From positions 1-45,943 of IMG/VR virus record IMGVR_UViG_3300023084_000038: a DNA stretch of 45,943 bases, one strand, 5' to 3'. Numbering within the stretch: position 1 is the stretch's first letter; each line of letters begins with the position of its first letter. The notes under the pieces are model-generated. The model was given only the letters and a program-made list of their open reading frames with translations. It was not told the origin of the DNA and did not search any database. Of this stretch, positions 1 through 9,107 are shown in pieces. Both the position numbers and the translations under genes were made by a program. This DNA is from a virus.

Positions 1-704
1 CCGAAAGCATGCGAATATTTTTTCCATTCGTTGGGTTTAGGCATATCGTAAAACAAGCACGTTTCGGGTAACAACGAATTGTCATCTATTTCTTTTAAAA
101 TTTTCCAAAACTCCATACCAGCGTTAAAATGATTATAAGTATGAGTGTATGGCCATTGGGTTGTTTGATAGAAAAATCTAAACTCTTTTGTAATTTCTTT
201 TATAGCATAATAGGTTTGTATACCGTTTAATATATATTCTTTATCAGATACATTTAATATGTATTGTTTTTGAAATTTAGCATTAGGCCAAGGACCTCCA
301 GCAACAGTCGTTGGGATAAATTCATTAGAATTTTTATCGTACCAAGTATATCGATTTAAACTTGTAAAACCTACAAAAATTATATCATCTTTCTCAATTA
401 TACCAGAATTAATATCTTGCATAATACGATAAAACATGTAAGTATTACTTCCGCCCGGACGGGCTCTATTTATATAAGATTCTAACCCTAAAGAATTTGC
501 AATATATTGAGCATACGATCTTTTAAACATTAAGTCTCGATATTCTTCTTTTTTGTTTATTCTTTCAACATACTTATGATAGAAACCTCGTTCTCCTAGT
601 TTTACTTTTTCCAAATCTGTATCTTTAATTGACATATTAGCAAAGTCGGCATCTGCTAATTCGGAACCATATGTAAAACTACAACCGTATGCAAATAATT
701 TCAT
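1..704 (-). CDS. SGNH/GDSL-hydrolase-like protein, partial (3' end beyond window)
   Basis: The reading frame opens with ATG at 704 and runs without a stop off the left edge, giving 234 residues of an incomplete protein. The N-terminus has the SGNH block I pattern GCSFTYG (residues 7-13, candidate nucleophile Ser9). A block II-like ARPGGSNT follows at about 81-88 and a block III-like stretch VGFTSLNRYTWYD at about 111-123. These are the hallmarks of small phage and bacterial GDSL-like esterases, which often remove or add acyl groups on glycans. The catalytic Asp/His of block V would lie near the C-terminus, outside the window, so activity cannot be judged. Its ATG overlaps the stop of the preceding radical SAM gene by four bases (ATGA), so it belongs to the same operon. 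Substrate unknown; a glycan acyl group is a guess from the glycosyltransferases upstream. Confidence 0.7.
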   Translation of the reverse strand, partial: MKLFAYGCSFTYGSELADADFANMSIKDTDLEKVKLGERGFYHKYVERINKKEEYRDLMFKRSYAQYIANSLGLESYINRARPGGSNTYMFYRIMQDINSGIIEKDDIIFVGFTSLNRYTWYDKNSNEFIPTTVAGGPWPNAKFQKQYILNVSDKEYILNGIQTYYAIKEITKEFRFFYQTTQWPYTHTYNHFNAGMEFWKILKEIDDNSLLPETCLFYDMPKPNEWKKYSHAF

Positions 705-2002
705 TTATCTTCCTTATTATTTTTTTCATGAAATTCTTTAATTTCACAACGCTTATCACTAAATTTTGCCTCGTTCGCTACACTTTCATGAGAAAAAATT
801 CTGTCAATGTCACTATAACGACCACAGGTCATACTACAAAACAAAGTTTTACCTTCTGCTACACTAGGTTTATCCCAAGTGTCTGCAAAAACCCTATCTA
901 AATGTTCTTGTTCTAGAATTTCCTTTAGTGAGTAATTATGAAGGTCGAACTTTTCCCAACCATAATTATTCATATGATTATGCACTTGTAATGTTTCTAA
1001 ACTAGTGTATGTGCTGTTTAAATGGGTAGCTAGATAACAGCAAGGCATTACTATACCACTGCAATCTATAAAAACTTCTTTGTAGATTTTTTGATCTTCT
1101 CTACGGTTTTGGCTTTTACAGAATATTTTGCAAGTATCGTGTGTGCCAAATTCTTTTCCGTGTATTTTTTCTTCGTAGACTGTTCCTACTTGATCTGTAA
1201 AAGTTTTCTTTTTTGCTTTAAGATTTTTCATTTTCCAGTATTCTTCTGGACTAAATTCCCAGCTGGTATATTCCTCTTCACCTATAGGATTTTCTAAATT
1301 CCTATATTCAGGATTTTTTGGTGCATGTATCCAATAATCTAATGTGCCTTTTTTATTCAAAGCACCCATAGCTTTTAGACTTGTACCATTATCTACTCCT
1401 AATGCTTTTTTTGGAATGAAATAAGTAAATCCAATCTTCTTAGCAGTTTTTTTAGCCTTGTGTACTTCATGCTCATTGTGTGCAAATACAAGGAAATCCC
1501 ACGTACTAATATTATTATACTTATTGTACGCTTTAACATTTTGCAGTAGTTTTTCCCAAACAACATTACGCCTATATAAATGATTTGTTCTTTGCAAACC
1601 ATCTATGCTAAACGTAATGTTCCAGCCTTGTTCTTTTTTATTTGCAAATAAATTACCTACTTTGTCCCACCAATCGGGAGTACGCATGCCTCCATTTGTG
1701 TTTACATCAACCTTTGTGTTAGGACTTACTTCAGATATATATTCACATATTTCTAAAAAATCTCTTGCGACACAAGGATCTCCGTGTACTCCACAAAATA
1801 AAACTAACTTACACTTGGTAAGAATATCAGGAGTAAGCCATTTTTTAAATTTATCTAATGTAATTTGTTGTATTTTAAGATCAGGACGAGTAAGAGGACT
1901 GCTATTCATAAAACGAACACACATTGGGCAAGCAGCATTACAACCATTTGTAAGTTCTATATGAAGTTGATCTAATTCTTCAAACTTCCAAAATGCACTC
2001 AT
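701..2002 (-). CDS. Radical SAM protein with C-terminal SPASM-like cysteines
   Basis: This 433-residue protein has the radical SAM iron-sulfur motif CNAACPMC (Cys21, Cys25, Cys28) preceded by ELTNG. The usual GGEP SAM-contact motif is replaced by GVHGDP at about 71-76. After the barrel it has many cysteines (THDTCKIFC, IDCSGIVMPCC, LFCSMTCG), which fits a C-terminal SPASM/twitch domain binding an auxiliary 4Fe-4S cluster. SPASM proteins typically modify peptides or proteins, and some act on carbohydrates. It is the only one of the four neighbouring radical SAM proteins with the auxiliary cysteines at the C-terminus, so it probably belongs to a different subfamily. Its start overlaps the previous gene's stop by four bases and its stop overlaps the next start by four bases, which suggests translational coupling. 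Substrate unknown. Confidence 0.85.
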   Translation of the reverse strand: MSAFWKFEELDQLHIELTNGCNAACPMCVRFMNSSPLTRPDLKIQQITLDKFKKWLTPDILTKCKLVLFCGVHGDPCVARDFLEICEYISEVSPNTKVDVNTNGGMRTPDWWDKVGNLFANKKEQGWNITFSIDGLQRTNHLYRRNVVWEKLLQNVKAYNKYNNISTWDFLVFAHNEHEVHKAKKTAKKIGFTYFIPKKALGVDNGTSLKAMGALNKKGTLDYWIHAPKNPEYRNLENPIGEEEYTSWEFSPEEYWKMKNLKAKKKTFTDQVGTVYEEKIHGKEFGTHDTCKIFCKSQNRREDQKIYKEVFIDCSGIVMPCCYLATHLNSTYTSLETLQVHNHMNNYGWEKFDLHNYSLKEILEQEHLDRVFADTWDKPSVAEGKTLFCSMTCGRYSDIDRIFSHESVANEAKFSDKRCEIKEFHEKNNKEDK

Positions 2003-3219
2003 TTATGCTCCAGTACTTTTTTCAAATTAGGCCATGTGCTTTTTGCATCTTGCTTTCTATATTTGTCGTGTATCTCTAGTTTTGTAATAAATTCGTTCCA
2101 TTCTTTATCATCAGGTGTTCCTTGTTTTATAAAATTTATTATACCTGTAAGATAATGCCATGCTTTTTTGTTGTTTTGAGGAACATTTGTTTCTAAATTT
2201 TTAATTGCTATTTGTTTTGCGTATTCTGGCATAATTGATATATTAAAATATCTAGGATTGTGTACTAAATTTAAATACAACCCTATATGAGAATAATTTT
2301 TATACCAATGATCAATAACATTGTGTAAATCAAAAATATTTGTATTGCTGATAGTTACACACCAGCTTATACTCATATTACCATTTTCATTGTTAAGCTC
2401 AATTGCCTTTTGCATATTTTGCTTTACTAGATCCCATTTTGCAGGATACCGCATATATTCAAATTGATCTTCTGTTCCGTCTATGCTAAAGCTCAAGTTA
2501 ACGCTCCTAAAGTTTTTCCATAATTCAACTTCTTTAGGCCAATGCGTTCCATTTGTATTATAGTGTAGTTCTATATCTTTAGCATAACCGAGAGCGACTG
2601 CTTTTTCCAATAGTTTCCATTGTTTTTTAATCATAAACGGCTCGCCGCCGTAAAAATCAAATTGTTTTATAGTAGGAAGATGACTTTCAATATCTTGCCA
2701 GAAAGGACTGTCATCAGCATAAGTCATATTGTATTTTTTTAAATTGTCGGAAAAATCTTTAAATGACACTCCATCTTGTTTTTTGTATACATTATATTCT
2801 TCTTTGTACCATCCGCTGCTAATAGAGGCTTTGCATGTTCTACATGCAAGATTACATGTATTGCCTAGATTTAATTCTACTTTTGCAAGACCGTTGTATG
2901 GTTCAATTTGTCCTGTTTTTATTTCCCATTCATATCTTTCATTATCTCTTAGTCTTTTAGATTGCCGACCTGCATCTTCTTCTTCCCAACATAATCTGCA
3001 ACCTTCGTGTCTAACACCTTTTGATAGAGCTTTGCGTATTCTTTTAAACTCTTTTTTATGCATAATAGATTCTATGCTATCATTCCCAAGAGTCATATTA
3101 TGTTCTAAAGGGCGGTGCATACAACAAATTTTTGTTGTACCATTATTCATACCGCTCATAGCATGGTATGCATTTACACACCAACTGTGTTTATTTTTAT
3201 CATTTATCATATGATTCAT
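1999..3219 (-). CDS. Radical SAM protein with N-terminal twitch-like domain
   Basis: A 406-residue protein. The N-terminal 90 residues carry Cys14, Cys32/33 and GCRLCW (Cys74, Cys77) followed by an ED/S-R stretch, a pattern shared with the next two upstream genes and consistent with an auxiliary iron-sulfur 'twitch' domain placed before the barrel. The radical SAM motif CNLACRTC is at 122-129 and GGEP at 191-194. It is shorter and more divergent than its two neighbours (no HPP/HH stretch after the second cysteine). The chosen ATG at 3219 has AGGAG only three bases upstream; ATG at 3210 (Met4) is an alternative with a long spacer. The start lies 20 bases inside the upstream radical SAM gene. 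From memory, families of this N-terminal twitch type are annotated in marine phages, but their substrates are not established. Confidence 0.85.
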   Translation of the reverse strand: MNHMINDKNKHSWCVNAYHAMSGMNNGTTKICCMHRPLEHNMTLGNDSIESIMHKKEFKRIRKALSKGVRHEGCRLCWEEEDAGRQSKRLRDNERYEWEIKTGQIEPYNGLAKVELNLGNTCNLACRTCKASISSGWYKEEYNVYKKQDGVSFKDFSDNLKKYNMTYADDSPFWQDIESHLPTIKQFDFYGGEPFMIKKQWKLLEKAVALGYAKDIELHYNTNGTHWPKEVELWKNFRSVNLSFSIDGTEDQFEYMRYPAKWDLVKQNMQKAIELNNENGNMSISWCVTISNTNIFDLHNVIDHWYKNYSHIGLYLNLVHNPRYFNISIMPEYAKQIAIKNLETNVPQNNKKAWHYLTGIINFIKQGTPDDKEWNEFITKLEIHDKYRKQDAKSTWPNLKKVLEHK

Positions 3220-4555
3220 AAACTCCTTTACAGTAGTTATAAAACTCTGTATATTCCGGAAATGTTTCTAATAAGTTAGTGCCCAAACGTTTATCATTTT
3301 CAGTAAAAAAACTATAAAAGTCTCTTTGCCCTTGATGTATTTTTGCAGGATCTACAGGATTTGTCTTCATGTAATTAGTAACACGTTTAAACTTTTCATA
3401 TTCTTGTGGTTTAAATTTATCCATATTATCGTCAATAAACTTTAGTGTATCATCCATATAAGGAATAAAACTTTCCGGTAATATATTAATCATCCAGTGA
3501 GGCGGTTCTTTCAAATATGGTACATCAAAGCGAATAGCATCCATTCCAAATTCTTCTCGCCATTCTATCATCTTATGCATTAAACTTTTATAATTAGTTA
3601 CACATAAAACATTAAATGTACACATTAGACTAACTTCAAATCCTCTGCGCAATGCTTCTTTGAGATTTCTTTCCCAATGTTCTAGTTGTAAGCCTGTACG
3701 CATATATTCTGCTTGTGGTCCCCATGTATCAATACTCGTAAACATTGTAAATTTCTTAATTTTTTTCTGTTCTAAAAGACTTTCTATACGATCATACATA
3801 CGATCCATTTTTGCAGTAGTTACACCTAAGTTACTGTTTATGCTAATATCTAATTGAGGCGCTGGTTCTTTTTCTAATAAATCAAAGAACTGCATGGCAC
3901 CTGGATTCATTAGAGGTTCGCCGCCGGTAATACGTAACGTCCATAAATCTTTTTTAAGGCTTGGCCACCATTTCCAAAACGCTTCTACATAAGGATTGTC
4001 ATCTTTAGGACCATAGTATGTACCGTTCTCTAAAAATTCAATACCATATTGATTGTATGTTAGATCATAATTTCCATGTTTTTTAATTTCGTCCATCCAT
4101 AGTGTACTTGCTTGAGGACAGCAATATCCACAACGATAATTACATCCATTACCAAAAGAGACTTCTAAATAACGAGGATTAATAGGAGCATCCCACGGTA
4201 GTTTTGCTAAGTTTTCAATTTCGTCTACAGCAAAATTACTTGCACTGTGAAACATTCGATCACTCAAATGTTCGCCTTCTAGGTCTTCAATATTCCAACA
4301 GTAATAACACTCGTCTGGTCTTCCTCCTTCAAGCATAGTCTTACGCTGTTGTTTTTTCCATTCTGTATTATGCAATGCACTAGGATCAGCTTCTATTTCC
4401 TTTAATGGAATATGATGAGGTCGAGGATGATAGCAACTATGATTATCTCCTGTGTGCAAATATAGAGTTTGATGCAACCATTTCATTGCGCAAAACCCAG
4501 GTCCTACAGCATTTAGTCTTTTTGCTACTGCATCTACTCTTTCGTCTCTACTCAT
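3200..4555 (-). CDS. Radical SAM protein with N-terminal twitch-like domain (paralogue)
   Basis: This 451-residue protein is clearly a paralogue of the gene just upstream (4548-5960). Both share an N-terminal block with FC..KW, HSCYHP, LHNT..KK..R..ML.G.RP and EC..CW..ED. Here the auxiliary cysteines are Cys22, Cys41, Cys83 and Cys86. The radical SAM motif CNYRCGYC lies at 138-145, with an extra Cys146, and TGGEPLM at 210-216. No C-terminal SPASM cysteine cluster is evident. The start is ATG at 4555, eight bases inside the preceding gene. The two paralogues may work as a pair on one substrate or on successive positions, but the sequence does not show which. Confidence 0.87.
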   Translation of the reverse strand: MSRDERVDAVAKRLNAVGPGFCAMKWLHQTLYLHTGDNHSCYHPRPHHIPLKEIEADPSALHNTEWKKQQRKTMLEGGRPDECYYCWNIEDLEGEHLSDRMFHSASNFAVDEIENLAKLPWDAPINPRYLEVSFGNGCNYRCGYCCPQASTLWMDEIKKHGNYDLTYNQYGIEFLENGTYYGPKDDNPYVEAFWKWWPSLKKDLWTLRITGGEPLMNPGAMQFFDLLEKEPAPQLDISINSNLGVTTAKMDRMYDRIESLLEQKKIKKFTMFTSIDTWGPQAEYMRTGLQLEHWERNLKEALRRGFEVSLMCTFNVLCVTNYKSLMHKMIEWREEFGMDAIRFDVPYLKEPPHWMINILPESFIPYMDDTLKFIDDNMDKFKPQEYEKFKRVTNYMKTNPVDPAKIHQGQRDFYSFFTENDKRLGTNLLETFPEYTEFYNYCKGVYESYDK

Positions 4556-5960
4556 TTAATAACCTACATTTCTCTATAAAGTCTAATAGGGTTGGAAAAG
4601 TTTTTCGTATATCTGTGTTACGCCTAATATCGTGCTGTTTAAAAAATAGATCAAAATTTTTCATCGCACTCACTTCTTCTTGAGTATTTAACGGTTCTTT
4701 TGCCCATTCGTACAGTCGTTTGACTTTATCAATTTCATAATCCTTAAAACCTTTAAACCTGTTATGCACTGTTTCTTTGTTAGATTCCATAAAGTCTATA
4801 CTTTCTAGCAAAGGTTTTAACATTTCAGGTGTAGCAAGTTTCATACTTAACCATTTAGGATCGTGCAGCATAGGAGTATCAAACCAAATTAACTGCCTGT
4901 CGCTATTATAACTTTTCCTAAGTTTTAGTATTTGTTCCATATATTCTAACCAATTAGGCAAACTTAACAAATTTGCAGTTACAATAAATGTTAAACTGTG
5001 TTTTTGCATATTTTGCAAATACGCTGTAATGTTTTTATACAGTAAATTAAAATCCATCCCATTTCGTATATATTCTGCTTGTTTGCCCCAACTATCTAAA
5101 CTACAAAATAACATAAAATGATCCACTGCATCTTGATCTGTTATTTCTTTAAGGCTTGTTAAAAATTTATTCCATTGATCACCTGGCGGACAGCAATTAC
5201 TAGTTATAGACAGCTGTAAATCCTTTTTTGGATTTTGCTTTACATAGTCAAATACACGGAATGTATTTTTATCCATTAGCGGCTCGCCACCTGTCATACG
5301 GAAAGTTTTTAATGTAGGATATACTTCAGGAAAATATTCCCAAAATGCCTGTACATAAGGATTGTTAGGTGCATTGTTTATGCCTAAACTGTCTACCCAA
5401 AGTGGATCATTATGTTTAAATCCATCTAATTCGTATGCTCCAAATTTTTTAACTTCTTTATGCCATTCTGTTGACAAATGAGGGCTGCAATATGCACATT
5501 TTAAATTACATGCTTGATTAAAATTTACTTCTAGATATTTAGGTTTAGGATTTTCATCATTTTGTGCTGCTTCTATAAGTCCAGGTTCGTATACATCAAA
5601 ACTTCTATATGCACGATCGCTTATATTTCCTTGATCTTCTAGTGCCCAGCAAAATTCGCATTCTTTAGGACGGTCTCCTGCAAGCATCTTAGCACGTTGT
5701 TCTTTTTTGTATTGCGTATTGTGTAATGCATCAGGAGTTTCTTGTAATTCTTGAAGAGGTATATTGTGTGCTGGTGGATGATAACAGCTATGCGTTTTAC
5801 CTGTAGGTAAATGTAAACTTACACTATACCATTTAGCCAAACAAAAACTAGGACTAACCTTGTTTAATCCTTGTAGCAAATCCTTACTGCTATCAAAATA
5901 CTTAGAAATATGTGTTTGTTCTAGTATTTTTGTTTCATCACCTTTTATGTTATCAGTCAT
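4548..5960 (-). CDS. Radical SAM protein with N-terminal twitch-like domain (paralogue)
   Basis: A 470-residue protein and the first radical SAM gene of the cassette in transcription order. The N-terminal domain has Cys40, Cys59, Cys101 and Cys104 in the same spacing as its downstream paralogue (HSCYHPPAH, ECEFCW). The radical SAM motif CNLKCAYC is at 151-158 and TGGEPLM at 223-229. The pattern of N-terminal auxiliary cysteines followed by the barrel is what is known as the N-terminal twitch radical SAM type. The ATG overlaps the stop of the GT2-like gene by four bases (ATGA at 5960-5957), linking the radical SAM genes to the glycosyltransferases in one coupled operon. Function beyond S-adenosylmethionine radical chemistry is not predictable. 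Confidence 0.87.
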   Translation of the reverse strand: MTDNIKGDETKILEQTHISKYFDSSKDLLQGLNKVSPSFCLAKWYSVSLHLPTGKTHSCYHPPAHNIPLQELQETPDALHNTQYKKEQRAKMLAGDRPKECEFCWALEDQGNISDRAYRSFDVYEPGLIEAAQNDENPKPKYLEVNFNQACNLKCAYCSPHLSTEWHKEVKKFGAYELDGFKHNDPLWVDSLGINNAPNNPYVQAFWEYFPEVYPTLKTFRMTGGEPLMDKNTFRVFDYVKQNPKKDLQLSITSNCCPPGDQWNKFLTSLKEITDQDAVDHFMLFCSLDSWGKQAEYIRNGMDFNLLYKNITAYLQNMQKHSLTFIVTANLLSLPNWLEYMEQILKLRKSYNSDRQLIWFDTPMLHDPKWLSMKLATPEMLKPLLESIDFMESNKETVHNRFKGFKDYEIDKVKRLYEWAKEPLNTQEEVSAMKNFDLFFKQHDIRRNTDIRKTFPTLLDFIEKCRLLNE

Positions 5961-6877
5961 TCTGGATCGATCACAAACTTATTCCTGCGTTTACGAGTAG
6001 GAGTTTGATAAACTGTTTTAAAAAACTGGCTTTGTCTTGGTAATAACGGATTAGGATCAATAGGAATATTCAATTCGCTGATAAGATCATTGCCTAATGC
6101 TTGTATTTGTATTAACAATCCATCTTCTTTTTGTTTTTCATGTTGCCACATCTCGTTAAGATATTCGAAATCACGCACATTAACATAATCCCAATCTGTA
6201 CACATTGTCATATACAGTCCTTGTCTTGCACCGTATATTGCCCATAACCCGTTTTCTACATCAGAACCTATCATAGTCCATACAAATAACATATGCAAGT
6301 TTTTCCAATGACCGTTAAGGAATTGTTCTTTAGTAGGTTTAACACCTCTGTCTAGTGCCATTTTAACGCCTTCGCGAAAACCAGCTCGCCAGGCCTGCTG
6401 CGGAGTAGCATTATTGTATACATCGCTATAACAACTAGTCATTTGTATATAATTGTTGTCCCAGCAAAAATCAACTTGGTTTGTTCCATCTCCTGCATCT
6501 GCATTCTCATGTGTACGCATGTTTAACACATATTCTTTAGGCCAACATTTTAATCCGCCATTGCCGTACATTAATCCGTTAATAATATTTTGTCCGCACC
6601 AACTGATAACACTATTTTCTAGATCAGTATGTTCTTCAAAATCTATTTCTTGTTGTAAAAAATTAGGATCTACAATATTGTCGCCATCAACAGTGATAAA
6701 GCGATCTGTTTCACTTAACTCTGCACAGGCCTTGTGCGCAGCATCTGAGCCTTTTACACCGTGTACACGTTTAGCCCAAGGCACTTTACTACATAAATCT
6801 GCATAGTTCTTTTCTGCATTTGGTTCGTCATATGACAAATAGACTATATCATAATCAATAACTTTAAATTTTTTCAT
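5957..6877 (-). CDS. GT2-like (GT-A fold) glycosyltransferase
   Basis: A 306-residue protein. The N-terminal half reads like a GT-A nucleotide-sugar binding fold: an early strand (DIVYLSYDEPN, about 10-20), a central SDAAHKAC stretch, and the metal-binding DxD in FITVDGDNIVD (Asp64, Asp66). After the DxD the protein is less familiar, and it lacks the clear C-terminal features of large family 2 enzymes. No transmembrane segment or signal peptide is visible, so it should act in the host cytoplasm. One base separates it from the preceding gene, and it overlaps the first radical SAM gene by four bases. It may transfer a sugar to a virion protein or a host glycan; donor and acceptor are unknown. 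The GT-A call is stronger than the family number. Confidence 0.7.
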   Translation of the reverse strand: MKKFKVIDYDIVYLSYDEPNAEKNYADLCSKVPWAKRVHGVKGSDAAHKACAELSETDRFITVDGDNIVDPNFLQQEIDFEEHTDLENSVISWCGQNIINGLMYGNGGLKCWPKEYVLNMRTHENADAGDGTNQVDFCWDNNYIQMTSCYSDVYNNATPQQAWRAGFREGVKMALDRGVKPTKEQFLNGHWKNLHMLFVWTMIGSDVENGLWAIYGARQGLYMTMCTDWDYVNVRDFEYLNEMWQHEKQKEDGLLIQIQALGNDLISELNIPIDPNPLLPRQSQFFKTVYQTPTRKRRNKFVIDPE

Positions 6878-6878
6878 T

Positions 6879-7454
6879 TTATCTCACTATGTGTAAATAT
6901 TCTTCATCGACCCGAGAACAAATCAAGCTAATATCAGATCTTTTAGCAATATCTTTATTATATACTTTAACATCATATTCGTTGTTTGTCAATAAGTCTT
7001 TAAATTCTATATAGAAACTATCCAGTAACAAAGTAGGATCGTCTTCCTTTATAACAAAAATTTGCTTTTTTTGATTTGCATAACCAGAAGTTTGGCTGTA
7101 ATAAATTAAATGCTTGTCATCTAATGTTGTAGTTATATTCCATTTGCTATTTTTTGTATCCTGCGTTATTAAAAAAGCATTCTCTGTTGCTTGTAATACT
7201 TTTTTAATCTGTTTTATACTTTTGTCAGGATCAAATTCTTTTTCTTCTTGCACCTTTTTTACTAGCTGTGTAACTTCTTCATTCTTCGGACTAGAAAATA
7301 CGCCCCATTCATGAAATTTATAAATCCCATCACTAAATTTATTATAAGTTTCGAAGTCAGTATCTATATAGTTTTCACCAAGAGACTGATTTAGTTCGTT
7401 TGTTAAGCCACGTATACTTCCAGTATCTTTATCATAGTAAATGTAAAAACTCAT
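6879..7454 (-). CDS. Hypothetical cassette protein, 191 residues
   Basis: I do not recognise this protein. It is acidic and lysine-rich, starts MSFYIYYDKDTGSIRGLTN, and looks soluble, with no signal peptide, membrane segment or cysteine motif. The opening resembles short beta-hairpin starts of some phage proteins that begin by describing a value or parameter, but this is too weak for a call. A predicted helical stretch around residues 58-90 (NEEVTQLVKKVQEEK...) could form a coiled coil. The ATG overlaps the stop of the GT8-like gene by four bases, and its own stop is one base before the GT2-like start, so it is embedded in the cassette. It could be a partner or protein substrate of the enzymes around it; this is inference from position only. 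Confidence 0.7.
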   Translation of the reverse strand: MSFYIYYDKDTGSIRGLTNELNQSLGENYIDTDFETYNKFSDGIYKFHEWGVFSSPKNEEVTQLVKKVQEEKEFDPDKSIKQIKKVLQATENAFLITQDTKNSKWNITTTLDDKHLIYYSQTSGYANQKKQIFVIKEDDPTLLLDSFYIEFKDLLTNNEYDVKVYNKDIAKRSDISLICSRVDEEYLHIVR

Positions 7455-8281
7455 TTTTGTATCCTGCTTATAACTTTGTCTGTTAAAAAGTCATCTTCTA
7501 CATAATGTAACACGCCTGTTTGACTAAAATTACCAATCATAAGTCTAGCATTTTCATCCATATAACAGTCTAATGCATAAGTCCATTTTTCAGGTATATG
7601 TTTCCAGTTTTGTAATCTAGGTTTCATATGCACAAATGAAATTGGACTATTTTTATCAGTTATTTCATCTGTAATGCCTAACATTTTAGATGCTAGTGCG
7701 CAACTTACATCTACACTACACCATTTTTGATAATCAACAGGTGCAAATTTACCGTAAAAATATTCCCAATTAATCATAACCAGTTCTAGTAAAATAAAAA
7801 ACTGTTTTGCAAAATCGCCTTTTTTGAAATAATAAAACGCACTATACAAATCGGGTAAATTATTAGAATCAAAAACTTTACGATAATACCTACTAGAAGC
7901 AAGCTCGCCTCTGTATGTTTTTACATTTGTAGTAAAAAATAATTCTCGTTTTTCTAAATAATTCCACCAATGTTCTATATTTTGTAATACTAACATGTCT
8001 GCATCCATTACTATTGTATGATCGTAAGGACTTGCATGGTATACTTTCCATCTGTTCTCTATTTTCCAATCTGTATTGTTTGCTTGATCTGTCCATGGTA
8101 TAGAAATAATATTATCAAAAACAGACAGGTATTCGTCTGGCACATTATCGTTTGTTATGAGTGTAACCTTTTGATTAGAATTAAATTTATGGATACTGCA
8201 TGCAAGAGAATATGCTTGTCTTACATAATCAGTTTTATTGTTATTTTGTGCAAGAATGCAAAAACCTTTAGAGTTGCTCAT
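7451..8281 (-). CDS. GT8-like glycosyltransferase, copy 2
   Basis: A 276-residue protein with a GT-A-type start (GFCILAQNNNKTDYVRQA) and the DxD motif in HTIVMDADMLVL (Asp94 and Asp96 counting from the upstream TTG). It resembles the GT8/nucleotide-diphospho-sugar transferase type and is a clear relative of the next gene upstream: both begin with a short strand followed by AQNN, a YV(R/K)QA helix, and M-D-x-D after a strand. I place the start at ATG 8281; the open frame extends one codon further to TTG at 8284, but AGGA lies six bases before the ATG. It overlaps the upstream gene's stop by 14 bases. No membrane segment is seen. Sugar and acceptor unknown. Confidence 0.72.
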   Translation of the reverse strand: MSNSKGFCILAQNNNKTDYVRQAYSLACSIHKFNSNQKVTLITNDNVPDEYLSVFDNIISIPWTDQANNTDWKIENRWKVYHASPYDHTIVMDADMLVLQNIEHWWNYLEKRELFFTTNVKTYRGELASSRYYRKVFDSNNLPDLYSAFYYFKKGDFAKQFFILLELVMINWEYFYGKFAPVDYQKWCSVDVSCALASKMLGITDEITDKNSPISFVHMKPRLQNWKHIPEKWTYALDCYMDENARLMIGNFSQTGVLHYVEDDFLTDKVISRIQK

Positions 8282-9107
8282 CAATAATCCTGTTCAAACT
8301 AAATTTGTTCATTACATGCACATTAAGTTGTGATACACTTGCAGCATGATATTCCCAATCTTTTTCTAACAAAAAAGTAAATTTATCATCTTTTATATCT
8401 ATTAAAATGTCTCTATCTAATGTATGCCATAAATTTCCTGGCATGTTTAAGGGCCAGTTTGTTTTTTTAAATCCATTAATAATATGTATTGCTATACTAA
8501 ATGCAAAATCATTTCTAAACTTTTTCTCTATGATCTTATAAGTAAGTCTATAAAAACTCCAATTATCTCTAATATGTTTTATTAAATCAAATAGAAGTTT
8601 AGTATTATCTGTTTTTTCAAAATAAAACAAAGTAGCCCAATACATATCTATGCTTCTATCGCTTATGCGTTTTAATTCTGAGATATATCTATTTGTCTTA
8701 ATATCTATAGATTCTTTTGCAATTAAAAATTCTTGGTTGTAGTCAAACGCTTTTAATAATGTGTTGTTACCTATAATTAGATCTGTATCCATTACTATAG
8801 TTTTAGCAAATGGTGTTACATCCCATGCATCTGCCCTGCTAAGATTTCGCCATTCTAGTGTTTTTTCGCTATATAACCCGTCTCTAAACTTTTTCCTATA
8901 ATTAACAGGATGTCTCTGTAATTCGACTATTTCGTCAAAATAGACTTTATAGTTTTTATAATTTTGTTTTAGGTATTCTAAATTATCAGTTGCCAAACAA
9001 ACAGGTAACTGTAGATATTTTTTAATACGACTGGCACAAAATTGAGCTTGCTTAACATAATCTATATGGCTATTATTTTGTGCAAATAATAAAACACCTT
9101 GCGTCAT
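8268..9107 (-). CDS. GT8-like glycosyltransferase, copy 1
   Basis: A 279-residue paralogue of the following gene. It starts MTQGVLLFAQNNSHIDYVKQA and has the putative metal-binding DxD in KTIVMDTDLIIG (Asp107, Asp109). The two copies keep the N-terminal third and the DxD region but diverge toward the C-terminus, as expected for enzymes with the same donor type and different acceptors. The start ATG at 9107 overlaps the stop of the 115-residue protein by four bases (ATGA). It is the first recognisable enzyme of the cassette behind the promoter at 9475-9503. No signal peptide or membrane segment. The family assignment rests on fold-level pattern and the DxD; another GT-A family is possible. Confidence 0.72.
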   Translation of the reverse strand: MTQGVLLFAQNNSHIDYVKQAQFCASRIKKYLQLPVCLATDNLEYLKQNYKNYKVYFDEIVELQRHPVNYRKKFRDGLYSEKTLEWRNLSRADAWDVTPFAKTIVMDTDLIIGNNTLLKAFDYNQEFLIAKESIDIKTNRYISELKRISDRSIDMYWATLFYFEKTDNTKLLFDLIKHIRDNWSFYRLTYKIIEKKFRNDFAFSIAIHIINGFKKTNWPLNMPGNLWHTLDRDILIDIKDDKFTFLLEKDWEYHAASVSQLNVHVMNKFSLNRIIDEQL

